Shown here: piece by piece, positions 1 through 8,863 of the stretch
Layout: each line of letters opens with the position of its first letter
Numbering within the stretch: position 1 is the first letter of the stretch
Assembly (NCBI GenBank): GCA_021792755.1
Contig: JAJYUA010000002.1
Coordinates: 161,061 to 225,060 of the forward strand
Origin: Pseudomonadota bacterium
GTDB lineage: Bacteria > Pseudomonadota > Gammaproteobacteria > Steroidobacterales > Steroidobacteraceae
DNA length: 64,000 nt
Direction: 5' to 3'
Program-made: the position numbers and the translations under genes
The notes under the pieces: model-generated
What the model saw: only the letters and a program-made list of their open reading frames with translations
Database searches by the model: none
Told to the model about the DNA's origin: nothing

Positions 1-83
1 CTGATGGCCGGCCTGCAGGCAGGGACTGAGTTGTGCTCACGCACGGCGGCCCGCGCTGCGGGGAGGCAGGGTCGGCCAGTCCG

Positions 84-230
84 TCACTGCGCGGATCGAG
101 CGCGGACCGCTCTCGCATCGATCCGCTTGCCGTGGCGCAGGATCTCGACCGCCAGGGAATTCCCGGGTGGGACGAGCCTCACGCGGGCGCGCAGCTCAAC
201 GGCGCTCACCACAACCGTACTCCGACGCAT
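84..230 (-). pseudogene. Remnant of an HtrA/DegQ-type PDZ domain (C-terminal tail)
   Basis: The minus strand encodes 48 residues that include VSAVELRARVRLVPPG and VEILRHGKRIDARAV. This fits the last part of a PDZ domain in DegP/DegQ periplasmic proteases, where an 'AELR.R....PG..V.L.vLR.GK' pattern is typical. No protease domain is encoded upstream on this strand, and an in-frame stop lies near position 285, so only the tail survives. It is either a decayed gene or a chance short ORF; the match rests on memory of the family pattern. Confidence 0.45.
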
Positions 231-769
231 GTTCGAATCTCCGCTGCCGCCGACGATCCGGGCTGTGCCTTCCGGGGGCCCTTATGGGCGCATCATACGA
301 TGCTCATCCCCTGCAAATCGTCTCGGACAGCGCGCTTGCGGCGCGCCGGCCGTTGCGTAAAGTACGTACCCGCACGCGCTTTGGCGCACCCTACGCATCG
401 TGCGCGGCATTGCCGCCGCGCAGCACGGTACTGGACCACGTGGAGGCTGATTGAAGGTCGGCATCGGCCACGGCCGCAATCGGCGCTGCGGGTCGGGGCA
501 GCATTCTGCCGAGTCGTAGCCAGGAAGACCGTTTCGCGGGCATGGCCGTCGTCGCGGCGATGGCTTACCGGCATTCCGTCCGCTCTCCGATGCTGCGACA
601 GCCCGCCGGCAGAGCGGTCGATCGCGATGAGCTCTATCGTCCCAAGCGCATGGATGCCGAGTGTGTGCTGTTGCGCGCCGCCGCCTGCCGCCGCGCAAGG
701 TGCGGCCCGTCGCCGATATTGGCCGTGGAAAATTCCGCTGACATTGCATTCTGTTCGTTCCCGGGCGCC
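231..769. other. Intergenic stretch with no recognisable gene
   Basis: All reading frames here give arginine- and alanine-rich translations without recognisable domains. I see no RNA gene or repeat. The right end leads into the promoter of the response regulator gene. Confidence 0.5.
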
Positions 770-804
770 GGTTCGAGTGACTGCGGTCGAACCATCGCTA
801 TAGA
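770..804 (+). promoter_or_regulatory. Putative promoter and operator of the two-component genes
   Basis: A 7-bp inverted repeat, GGTTCGA at 770-776 and TCGAACC at 787-793, lies just upstream of a good -10 element, TATAGA at 799-804. The response regulator start codon follows at 848. The dyad is a candidate site for autoregulation. No convincing -35 box is visible, which is common for activator-dependent promoters. Confidence 0.4.
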
Positions 805-847
805 ATAGCCTGAGCTGCGGGAGTCCGGCCGTGCCTGTGCTGGTGTC

Positions 848-1522
848 ATGAAAATTCTGATCGTCGAGGATGAGCGCAAGACGGCCGCTTACCTCAAGCG
901 CGGCCTGGAAGAGAACGGCTTCGTCGTCGATGTCGCAGACACGGGTGAGGACGGCAGTCACCTCGCCGAGACTCGTCAGTACGAGCTGATCATCCTGGAT
1001 GTCCTGCTGCCGGGGCGGGACGGCTGGAGCGTCGTCACGGGTCTGCGGCGCCGCCGGATCGAGACGCCGGTGCTGTTCCTGACGGCGCGAGACGCGATCC
1101 GCGACCGGGTGAAGGGCCTGGAGCTCGGTGCGGATGATTATCTCGTCAAGCCTTTCGCGTTCTCGGAGCTTCTGGCGCGTATGCGATCGATTTTGCGTCG
1201 GGGGCCGGCCAGGCAGTCGACACAATTGCGCCTGGCCGATCTCGAGGTCGATCTCGGCCGTCATCGGGCACAGCGGGCCGGCAGGGCTCTCGAGCTGACG
1301 CCGAAGGAATTCCAGCTGCTGTGCCTGCTGCTGCAGCGCAGCGGGGAGGTGCTCTCGCGCACGCTGATCGCCGAGCAGGTGTGGGACATCAACTTCGAGA
1401 GCGACTCGAACGTCGTTGAAGTTCACGTGCGCCGGTTGCGGGCGAAGGTGGACGATCCGTTCGAGGCGAAGCTCATTCATACGGTGCGCGGCGTTGGATA
1501 CGTGCTCGAAAAGCGCCCCTGA
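848..1522 (+). CDS. Heavy-metal two-component response regulator, CusR/CopR type
   Basis: This 224-residue cytoplasmic DNA-binding regulator belongs to the OmpR family. An N-terminal receiver domain carries the acidic pocket (VEDE) and the phosphorylated Asp51 in [13 protein letters not shown], with the conserved lysine in LVKPF. The C-terminal half is a winged helix ([12 protein letters not shown] ... [15 protein letters not shown] ... VRGVGYVLE), typical of the CusR/CopR/IrlR group that controls Cu/Ag or Co/Zn/Cd efflux. The kinase gene follows directly and a tripartite efflux operon comes next, so metal-dependent activation of that operon is the likely role. Which metal is sensed cannot be read from the sequence. 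Confidence 0.92.
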   Translation: MKILIVEDERKTAAYLKRGLEENGFVVDVADTGEDGSHLAETRQYELIILDVLLPGRDGWSVVTGLRRRRIETPVLFLTARDAIRDRVKGLELGADDYLVKPFAFSELLARMRSILRRGPARQSTQLRLADLEVDLGRHRAQRAGRALELTPKEFQLLCLLLQRSGEVLSRTLIAEQVWDINFESDSNVVEVHVRRLRAKVDDPFEAKLIHTVRGVGYVLEKRP

Positions 1523-1577
1523 GCGGCCTCTGGCCGATCCGGGTCCCTGGCGCAGGCCTCCGTCGATCGCCTTGCGC

Positions 1578-2972
1578 ATGACCGTGTGGTACGTGCTCTC
1601 CGCCTTCGCGCTCATCCTCATCGCCACGGGGCTGCTCTACTGGGTGCTGGTCAACGGCATGTATCGGGAGGATGTGAACGATCTTGGAGACATCCTCCAG
1701 AACGCGACGCTGCTGCTGCGAGCTTCAAACGGAGGATCCGCCGCTTCGCCGGGGTTCGAGCCGACCCGGACCGCAAGATATCGCTCGGATATCTACGTGC
1801 GTGTACTGGATGAGGACGGCCGGACGCTGGTCGAGACGCCGGGGTTGGCCTCACAGCTGCCGGCGCCCACCCAAGCGCAACTGGCGGCGATTCGCTCGCG
1901 CCACGGTGTGAGCCGCCAGATCCTCTCGCGGCGCGGCGAGCCGTTCTTGACGCTGATCGCACCAATTGCCGCGCCGCGAGCGGCAGCCGGGCGCCAATAC
2001 ATGCAAATCGCGATGGACCGGGCACATGATGAATTTCTGCTGGCCCGCTACCGCGAGCGGCTCTGGCGGATACTCGGCGTGTCGCTGGTGCTGTGCTCGG
2101 TCGTAGGGTATCTCATCGCCCGCGGCGGGATGCGCCCGATCGAGGGAATCAGTCGCACCGCCGAGCGCATTCGCGCCACGACGCTTCATGAGCGGATCTC
2201 GACGGGCGGCCTGCCGGATGAGCTGCGTGGCCTCGCCGAGACCTTCAACAGCATGCTTGACCGGCTCGAGCAGTCCTTCCGCCACATCAGTCAGTTCTCC
2301 GACGACGTGGCCCACGAGCTGCGCACCCCGATCAACAACCTGCGCGGTGAGATCGAGGTGGCGCTCGGGAAAGCTCGGTCGGCCGAGGAGTACCGCGAGG
2401 TCCTCGGCTCCTGCTTCGAGGAGTGCACGCGCATCTCGCGGTTGATTCGCACGTTGCTCTTTCTGGCACGCTCGGATACCGCTGCCGATGCCCTGCAGCG
2501 CGAGCCGATCGACCTCGGCGAGGAGCTCGCCAAGGTCGGCGCGTTCTACGAACCGGCGGCGGGAGAGGGCGGCGTGCGGCTGCGTGTCGCGTGCACCGCA
2601 GGCCTGCGCGCCGAGCTCGATCGAACGCTTCTGCAGCAGGCGGTCGGCAATCTGGTCTCGAACGCGCTCGCGCACACGCCCGCTGGCGGGTCGGTCGAGA
2701 TTGCGGCGAGCGCGCGAGGGCAGGACGTCGTGATTGCTGTGGCGGATACCGGCTGCGGCATTGCGCAGGAGCACCTGGCGCGCGTCTTCGAGCGGTTCTA
2801 CCGCATCGAGCAGTCCCGTACCGGCTCGCAGCAGAACGCCGGTCTGGGATTGGCGGTGGTCAAGAGCATCGTCGGCCGTCACGGCGGACGGGTCGAGATC
2901 GAGAGCGCGGTGGGAGAGGGCACGCGCGTCAGCCTCATCCTGCCGCCGCCGGCCGCCGTCGGCCGAGCGTAG
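1578..2972 (+). CDS. Heavy-metal sensor histidine kinase, CusS type
   Basis: This inner-membrane kinase is the partner of the upstream regulator. The order is: TM helix 1 (about residues 3-24), a periplasmic sensor loop of about 150 residues, TM helix 2 (ILGVSLVLCSVVGYLIA), a HAMP linker, the H-box DDVAHELRTPINNL with the phosphorylated His, the N-box LLQQAVGNLVSNALAHTP, and the G-boxes DTGCGIAQEHL and GLGLAVVKSIVGRHGG. The start is unresolved. The only ATG after the regulator's stop is at 1578, but the preceding codons (RRPPSIALR) look like the usual basic N-terminus, so a TTG at 1572 or 1494, or a CTG at 1530, may be used. No strong ribosome binding site decides it. Confidence 0.88.
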   Translation: MTVWYVLSAFALILIATGLLYWVLVNGMYREDVNDLGDILQNATLLLRASNGGSAASPGFEPTRTARYRSDIYVRVLDEDGRTLVETPGLASQLPAPTQAQLAAIRSRHGVSRQILSRRGEPFLTLIAPIAAPRAAAGRQYMQIAMDRAHDEFLLARYRERLWRILGVSLVLCSVVGYLIARGGMRPIEGISRTAERIRATTLHERISTGGLPDELRGLAETFNSMLDRLEQSFRHISQFSDDVAHELRTPINNLRGEIEVALGKARSAEEYREVLGSCFEECTRISRLIRTLLFLARSDTAADALQREPIDLGEELAKVGAFYEPAAGEGGVRLRVACTAGLRAELDRTLLQQAVGNLVSNALAHTPAGGSVEIAASARGQDVVIAVADTGCGIAQEHLARVFERFYRIEQSRTGSQQNAGLGLAVVKSIVGRHGGRVEIESAVGEGTRVSLILPPPAAVGRA

Positions 2973-2973
2973 C

Positions 2974-2987
2974 TTACGAAATCGTAA
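2974..2987 (+). promoter_or_regulatory. Cop-box-like palindrome in front of the efflux operon
   Basis: The palindrome TTACGA-AA-TCGTAA lies between the kinase stop codon and the outer-membrane factor gene (start 3039). Binding sites of CopR/CusR-family regulators are typically TTACA...TGTAA-type dyads, so this is the likely operator through which the regulator drives the efflux genes. The link to the regulator is inferred from position and pattern. Confidence 0.5.
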
Positions 2988-3038
2988 TCGGGCCGTCAGC
3001 GTCGCGTCACCCGTGCGCGCGTAGGCTCGCGGCACATC

Positions 3039-4406
3039 ATGGAGATATCATGCCGGGTGGCCAGAGGCGTGGCCGTGCTGCTCGTGCTGGCGCTCGCCGG
3101 GTGCGCGACCTATCGGGCTCGTCCGCTGAGACCGGAGGCGGCCGCGCACGCCCTGACGGCGCGACGCCTCACCAATCCCCGTCTGCTGCGCTTCCTCGCC
3201 ATCGAGGAGCACCGCTCCGGGCCGCCGCGGTGGGACCTCAACACCCTGACCTTGGTGGCGACCTACGAGCGGCCGGACAGGGCGCTCGCCGCCGCGCGAT
3301 CGGGCGAGGCGAAGGCGGGAGAGATCACCGCGGCGGAACTGCCCAACCCGACGCTGTCGATCGAGCCGGCCTACGACACGACCCAGACCGTCCCCTCGCC
3401 CTGGAAAGTCGGACCGATCATCAGCTTTCTCATCCGCGCGTTCGGGGTGCGCCCGGCGCTCATCGCCCGGGCGCGCGCGCAGGCGGCGGCGGCCCGTGAG
3501 GCGATTGCCGTTGTGGTCTGGAAACTGCGCGGCAAGGTCCGTTCGGCGCTCATTGCGGTGTGGGCCGCGCAGCGCGCCGAGAAGCTCTCGCTGAAAATGC
3601 TGGCCGTGGCGAGCCGATACCAGCGCGCGGTGGCGCAGCGCTATCGGGCCGGGATGCTCTCGGCTGCGACCCTGACGACGGTGACTCTCGAGCAAGAGCA
3701 GGCGCAGCTTGAGGCGGCCGGGATCGAAAGGAGGTTGCGCCTGGCCTGGACGGGGCTGGCGACGGCCCTCGGCCTACCGGTCGGGGCACTTCAGGGTGTG
3801 CGGCTCGATCTCAGGGGTATTTCCCGCCCGAGGCGCCCCGGCAAGCTCGGTCCGCTCATGCACGCGGCGCTCCTCGGGCGGCCCGATGTCCTCGCCGCCC
3901 TTGCGCGCTATCGGGCATCGGAAGCGGCTTTGCGTTTGGCGATTGCGCGTCAGTATCCGTCGATTAGCATCGGACCGGGCTATCAGTACGACCAGGGCAA
4001 AAGCAAGTTCATCCTCGCGCTCTCGCTCCCGCTGCCGATCCTCAATCAGAACCAGGGTCCCATTGCGCAAGCCCGCGCGGCGCGGCGTGTTGCCGCGGCG
4101 CAATTCAAGGCGGCACAGGCGCGGGTGCTGGCGCAGATCGAGCGGGCGAAGACGGACTGGCGCTGCAGCGTAGCCGAGCTCGCCAGCGCCCGAGAGGTGC
4201 GTGCGGCGGCGGCCGACGAGCTGTCTCGACGCCGAACGGAATTCGGCGCAGGGCAGATCGGACGGCTTCGCCTGCTTGGAGCCGAGGAGGCGCTGGTGAA
4301 GGCCGAGCAGGGGACGCTTGCCGCCTCGGTGCACGAGCGAGTCGCCCTCGGGGAGCTCGAGGCGGCGCTCTATCACCCTTTTTTGATCGCAGCGGGCAAC
4401 CGGTGA
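3039..4406 (+). CDS. Outer-membrane efflux lipoprotein, TolC/CusC-CzcC family
   Basis: This 455-residue protein starts with a lipoprotein signal (LVLALAGCATYRA, acylated Cys about residue 22). It then shows the alternating alpha-helical and beta pattern of two OEP (TolC) repeats: NPTLSIEPAYD ... RPALIARARAQ and YPSISIGPGYQYDQG ... LPLPILNQNQGPIAQARA. The second pattern is typical of CzcC/CusC channels. It should form the outer-membrane exit duct of the tripartite pump. The stop overlaps the adaptor's start by 4 bp (ATGA), so the genes are translationally coupled. Confidence 0.88.
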   Translation: MEISCRVARGVAVLLVLALAGCATYRARPLRPEAAAHALTARRLTNPRLLRFLAIEEHRSGPPRWDLNTLTLVATYERPDRALAAARSGEAKAGEITAAELPNPTLSIEPAYDTTQTVPSPWKVGPIISFLIRAFGVRPALIARARAQAAAAREAIAVVVWKLRGKVRSALIAVWAAQRAEKLSLKMLAVASRYQRAVAQRYRAGMLSAATLTTVTLEQEQAQLEAAGIERRLRLAWTGLATALGLPVGALQGVRLDLRGISRPRRPGKLGPLMHAALLGRPDVLAALARYRASEAALRLAIARQYPSISIGPGYQYDQGKSKFILALSLPLPILNQNQGPIAQARAARRVAAAQFKAAQARVLAQIERAKTDWRCSVAELASAREVRAAAADELSRRRTEFGAGQIGRLRLLGAEEALVKAEQGTLAASVHERVALGELEAALYHPFLIAAGNR

Positions 4407-5410
4407 TGACGAAGAGCGCATTGCAATGGGGGTTCGCGGCCTTGGCGGCGCTGAGCGTGGTGCGCGGGGCGGTGGCCGCCGGGCTCGCCCCCGTCATGCT
4501 CGGGCCCCAAGCGTTGGCGGCGGAGCAGATCCGCACGACCCGCCTGAAACGCCTGACGTCGGCGCCCCGAATATCCGCATATGGCATCGTGCTCGGTCCG
4601 GGACCGTTGGTGAGGCTCGCATCGCAGGTCATTGCCGCTCGCGGCGCGGTGGCTGCTGCGCGCGCCGAGGCGGCCCTGGCGCGAAGCGAAGCTCTGCGCG
4701 CGACCGGCCTTTACCATGCCCGCCACAATATCTCCCAGGCGGCGCTGCAGCGCGCTCGCTCGGTGCTCGAGGTCGCCGAGGCGCGGCAGGCGACAGCACG
4801 CGCGGAGCTTGTGCAGTGGAAGACGCGGATGCTCGCGCGCTGGGGTCCCAGACTCTGCGCCGCCGCGCTCGCGGCGAGCGCGCCCTTGCCCGAGCTCGAG
4901 AGCGGCGCTGCGGCGCTCGTCGAGGTGAGCCTGCCTCTCGGCCAGACGCTCGGGAATCCGCCCGCGATGGCCTTGGCCACGACGCCCGACGGCGGGAAGG
5001 TCCCGCTGCGTTTCATCAGCCGCGCGCCGCGTGTTGCCGCCGGGGTCGCAGGAGAGAGTGTGTTCTACCTGATGCCCGCGGAGATCTCGGCGCCGATCGG
5101 CACTGAGGTGATCGCGGCTCTCACGACCGCGCCGAGAGAAGCGGGCGTTCTGGTGCCCCGCTCGGCCGTGGTGTGGCATCAAGGCGAGCCGCTCGTGTTC
5201 CGCGAGACCGCCCCGGACTCCTTCGCGCCCGTTGCGGTTCGCAGCTCCTTCATCTCGGGCGAGGGATACTTCGTGCCGCAGGGTGCGGGCGCGCGGCTGC
5301 ATCCAGGCGACCGCATCGTCACCGGCGGGGCCGCGCTGCTGTATTCGGCGGCCATGCAAGCCGCTGCCCGCGGCCAACGCCCCACGGGCGGGCAAGGCCG
5401 ATCACGATGA
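4403..5410 (+). CDS. Efflux RND periplasmic adaptor, short form
   Basis: This 335-residue exported protein begins with a signal peptide (about residues 1-26) and sits between the outer-membrane factor and the RND pump, as CusB/CzcB adaptors do. A helical-hairpin stretch (about 75-140) and a C-terminal beta-rich part (VPRSAVVWHQGEPLVFRE, LHPGDRIVTGGAALL) fit the membrane-proximal domain of the family. It is shorter than most CusB/CzcB proteins, and I cannot see a clear pair of lipoyl half-motifs. It may therefore be a reduced adaptor; context carries much of the call. Confidence 0.75.
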   Translation: MMTKSALQWGFAALAALSVVRGAVAAGLAPVMLGPQALAAEQIRTTRLKRLTSAPRISAYGIVLGPGPLVRLASQVIAARGAVAAARAEAALARSEALRATGLYHARHNISQAALQRARSVLEVAEARQATARAELVQWKTRMLARWGPRLCAAALAASAPLPELESGAAALVEVSLPLGQTLGNPPAMALATTPDGGKVPLRFISRAPRVAAGVAGESVFYLMPAEISAPIGTEVIAALTTAPREAGVLVPRSAVVWHQGEPLVFRETAPDSFAPVAVRSSFISGEGYFVPQGAGARLHPGDRIVTGGAALLYSAAMQAAARGQRPTGGQGRSR

Positions 5411-5429
5411 GGATCGAGGCATCGGGTTG

Positions 5430-8400
5430 ATGCGTGCCGTCCTCGAATTCTGTCTGCGCTTCCGCTGGCTCGTCCTGCTCGCGGCCCTTGCACTCGCCCT
5501 GCTCGGGCTGCTGGCGGTGCTGCACGCGCCATATGACGTGTTTCCCGAGTTTGCCCCGCCCACAATCACCGTCGTCACCAATGTCGAGGGCCTCGCGCCC
5601 CGCCAGATCGAGGCATTGATCACGACGCCGGTCGAGGACGCCGTCAACGGCATCCCTGGGCTCTCGAGCCTGCGCTCGCAGTCGATGGAGGGGTTGTCGG
5701 TGGTCACCGCGGTGTTTCATGACCGCACCAATGTCTACCTCGACCAGCAGCTCGTGGCGCAGCGGTTGGAATCACTCGCCTCGACGCTGCCGCCCGGCGC
5801 CAGGCCGGTCATCGCGCCGCTTCAATCCTCCACCGGCGTCGCGCTCTCGATCGGCTTGACCGCGTCCAGGCTCTCCTTGATGCAGCTCACCGAGATCGCG
5901 CGGTGGACGATCCGTCCGGCACTGCTCGCGGTGCCGGGAGTCTCGAAGGTGGTGATCTTCGGATCCCGGCCCGAGCAGCTGCAGGTTCAATTTGATCCGG
6001 CCAAGCTGATTGCACTGCACGCCGGGCTCAATCAGCTCACCGCGGCCGCCGCGGGCGCGAGCGGCGTTCGAGGCGCCGGGGTCGTGAACACTGCGAACCA
6101 GCAGCTGTTCCTGATGAGCCACGGTCAGGCGACGACCCCGGGTGCCCTCGCGGCGAGCCTGTTTCTGCGCCGGGATCATCGCACCATCACCCTGGGCGAG
6201 GTGGCGCGGGTGGTGGAGGGGTCCCCACCACCGATCGGCAGCGCGCGGGTGGGTACGAAGCCGGGCCTGGTGCTCGTCATCGGGTCGCAGTACGGTGCCA
6301 ATACGCTCACGGTGACACGGGGCCTGGATCACGCCCTGGCGGCTCTCGGGCCGCTCCTGAGGCGGGACGGGATAACGGTCCAGCCGAACGGATTGCGGCC
6401 GGCCACCTTCATCGATACCGCGCTGCGTGACGTGCGCAATTCCCTCGGCATCGGCGGCGTGCTCATTTTCGTGGTGCTGTACTTCGCGCTGCGAAACTGG
6501 CGCACCGCCGTGGTCTCCTTCCTCGCCATTCCGCTTTCCTTGCTTGCCGCCGCGCTGATCTTGACACGGTTGGGCTTCAGCCTGAATGCACTTTCCCTGG
6601 GCGGGCTCGCGATCGCGCTCGGCGAGGTGGTCGACGATGCGGTCGTGGGTGTCGAGAATATCCATCGCCGATTGCGCGAGAACCGCAGTCTCTCTCAGCC
6701 GCGAAGCGTGCCGCTGGTGGTGCTTCGTGCGACGCTCGAAGTGCGCAAGGCGGTGATCTTCGCGACCTTTTCCGTCGTTCTCATTTTTCTGCCGGTGCTG
6801 TATCTGAGCGGGGTCGCCGGGCGGCTGTTTCGGCCGCTGGCGTTGGCCTATATCTTCGCCATTCTCTCCTCTCTCGCCGTGGCCCTCACCGTCACGCCGG
6901 CACTGGGGCTCGTGCTGCTCGGCCGTGCGCCGCTCGATCCCGCCGATCCGCCGCTGCTTGCGCGGGGTAAGCGGCTCTACAGCCGCATGCTCGCCTTCGT
7001 CGATCGCCATCCTCGAGCGATATTCGCGGCAGTGATCGTCCTCGTGATCGGCAGCCTGGCCAGTGTGCCGCTCCTGCGTACGCGTTTCCTGCCGCAGTTC
7101 AACGAAAATGACCTGATCGTTCATTTCGAGACCGCAGCGGGAACTTCGCTCGCGGCCACGACGCAGGTGGGTGAGCGGGCGATCCGTATCATAAGACGAT
7201 TGCCGCAGGTCGCGCATGTGGTGATGCACACCGGGCGGGCGCACCTGTCAAACGGCAACGCGCTCACCAACAAGGCGGAGATCGACGTGGGGCTGAGCGC
7301 GCAAGGCAATGCCGACAGCGCGGCGGCCGAGCGCAGCATCCTCGCGGCGGTAAGAGGAGGGCCGGGCGTGCGCTGGTGGGCGAACACCTTTCTCACCGAG
7401 CGCATTCACGAGACGATCTCCGGCGTGACCGCTCCGGTGGTGGTCACGATCTTCGGGCGTCACCTTGCTGCACTGAACGGGGATGCGAGACGCGTTGCGG
7501 CGGCGCTCAGGCAGGTTCGGGGCGCCGCGGGTGTGCGCATTCAGGCGCCTGCGGGCGCGCCTGAACTGTCCATCCGGCTGAACCGTGCGGCACTGACTCG
7601 CTACGGCTTTACCGCCGGAGAGGTCCTGCGCGCCATCGAGACGAGCTACCGCGGGCTTACGGTCGGTCGGGTATACACGGCCGGACGATCCTTCCCGATT
7701 GTCGTGGTATTGCCGCCGTCGATGCGCGCCGATCCGTCGCAGATCGGCGCGGTTCCCCTGGTGAGCCCCACGAACCTGGTCGTGCCCCTCTCGGCGCTCG
7801 CTCGCATTCGCGAGCGGTCGGGGCAGTCCGTCATCCTGCACCGCGGCGCGCAGCGTGTGCAGATCGTCACGGCGAATGTCACGGACGGCGCCGGGCGGTT
7901 CGTCTCGATGGCGCGTCGGCGGCTCGCGAGGGTGTCGTTGGCGCGCGGTGACTACCTGCGCGTCGGCGGCACTGCCACCGCCTCGAGGCGGGCGCGACTG
8001 CAGTTGTTGCTCGATTCCATCGTGGCGCTCGCGGCGATCCTCGCCCTTCTCGTCATCGCTTTGCGCGATGCGCGCACCGTCGGTCTGCTCACGGTGAACC
8101 TGCCATTCGCGCTCGTCGGCGGCATCGCCGCCATCTGGGTTGCAAGTCTTCCGGTCTCGCTGGGCGCGGCGGTCGGGTTCGTCACCGTGTTCGGGATCAC
8201 GTTGCGAAATGCAATCATGCTGCTGTCACATTATCGCGCGCTGGTGCTCGAGGAGGGCAGGCCCTGGAATCGGGAGACGGCCGAGCTCGGCGCGATGCAC
8301 CGTCTGGCGCCGATCCTCATGACGGCCTCGGTGACCGCGCTCGGCCTGCTGCCGTTGGCCGTACGCCCGCATCTGGCGGGACAGGAGATCGAGGGTCCGA

Positions 8401-8549
8401 TGGCCATTGTGGTCCTTGGGGGGTTGGTCAGCTCGACCGCGCTCACGCTGCTCGTGCTGCCGACGCTGGCGCTTCGTTTCGCCCGGTTCGAGGCAAGGAA
8501 CGCGTGGGAAGGGACGCCGGAGATCTCAGGGGAAGGGTCCGTCCTTTGA
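5430..8549 (+). CDS. RND efflux permease, CzcA/CusA-like
   Basis: This 1039-residue proton-driven inner-membrane pump opens with a cytoplasmic start and TM1, then PYDVFPEFAPPTITVVTNVEGLAP, the classic N-terminal pattern of heavy-metal RND pumps. TM4 carries GEVVDDAVVGVENIHRR, with the acidic pair used in proton relay. The two halves repeat the fold; the second ends with LGAAVGFVTVFGITLRNAIMLL. The ATG at 5430 is preferred: GAGG lies 10 bases upstream and the hydrophobic TM1 follows at once. Together with the two genes upstream it forms a tripartite pump. Metal specificity is inferred from the CusRS-type pair in front. Confidence 0.9.
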   Translation: MRAVLEFCLRFRWLVLLAALALALLGLLAVLHAPYDVFPEFAPPTITVVTNVEGLAPRQIEALITTPVEDAVNGIPGLSSLRSQSMEGLSVVTAVFHDRTNVYLDQQLVAQRLESLASTLPPGARPVIAPLQSSTGVALSIGLTASRLSLMQLTEIARWTIRPALLAVPGVSKVVIFGSRPEQLQVQFDPAKLIALHAGLNQLTAAAAGASGVRGAGVVNTANQQLFLMSHGQATTPGALAASLFLRRDHRTITLGEVARVVEGSPPPIGSARVGTKPGLVLVIGSQYGANTLTVTRGLDHALAALGPLLRRDGITVQPNGLRPATFIDTALRDVRNSLGIGGVLIFVVLYFALRNWRTAVVSFLAIPLSLLAAALILTRLGFSLNALSLGGLAIALGEVVDDAVVGVENIHRRLRENRSLSQPRSVPLVVLRATLEVRKAVIFATFSVVLIFLPVLYLSGVAGRLFRPLALAYIFAILSSLAVALTVTPALGLVLLGRAPLDPADPPLLARGKRLYSRMLAFVDRHPRAIFAAVIVLVIGSLASVPLLRTRFLPQFNENDLIVHFETAAGTSLAATTQVGERAIRIIRRLPQVAHVVMHTGRAHLSNGNALTNKAEIDVGLSAQGNADSAAAERSILAAVRGGPGVRWWANTFLTERIHETISGVTAPVVVTIFGRHLAALNGDARRVAAALRQVRGAAGVRIQAPAGAPELSIRLNRAALTRYGFTAGEVLRAIETSYRGLTVGRVYTAGRSFPIVVVLPPSMRADPSQIGAVPLVSPTNLVVPLSALARIRERSGQSVILHRGAQRVQIVTANVTDGAGRFVSMARRRLARVSLARGDYLRVGGTATASRRARLQLLLDSIVALAAILALLVIALRDARTVGLLTVNLPFALVGGIAAIWVASLPVSLGAAVGFVTVFGITLRNAIMLLSHYRALVLEEGRPWNRETAELGAMHRLAPILMTASVTALGLLPLAVRPHLAGQEIEGPMAIVVLGGLVSSTALTLLVLPTLALRFARFEARNAWEGTPEISGEGSVL

Positions 8550-8863
8550 CTGCAGGCGCGGGGGATCGATGTCTCGGAACTGAGGGCGGTGCGCGGGGGT
8601 GCGTTGGGCGAAGGCGTGAGTTTCCCCGCCGCGCGCCAAGCGTGCCGTCGGCTCGCGCGAGGCATGACATTGCGCATGGCGCTCGGCCCATTCGCCGCTG
8701 CTCGGCGCTCGCCGTACCGAACTGATCTTGTCGCAGGTACGATGGGTTGCCGCGACATCGGTGTCGCGTCGGGAACGCGCGCTCGGGCCGGCCGCCGTCG
8801 GCGCAGCGCGGCCGCCTGCGCCTGCAGATGGACGGTTGAAGTCCGTGGTTGCCCGGTGCGCCG
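8550..8863. other. Intergenic stretch between convergent genes, no gene seen
   Basis: The 3' ends of the RND pump gene and the minus-strand MFS gene face each other here. No domain, strong hairpin with a T-tract, or repeat stands out. Confidence 0.45.

Noticed and set aside
293..1627. Long minus-strand open frame across the response regulator gene
   Set aside because: It is antisense to a clear OmpR-family gene and its translation is Arg/Ala-rich without domains; long shadow frames are expected at this G+C content.
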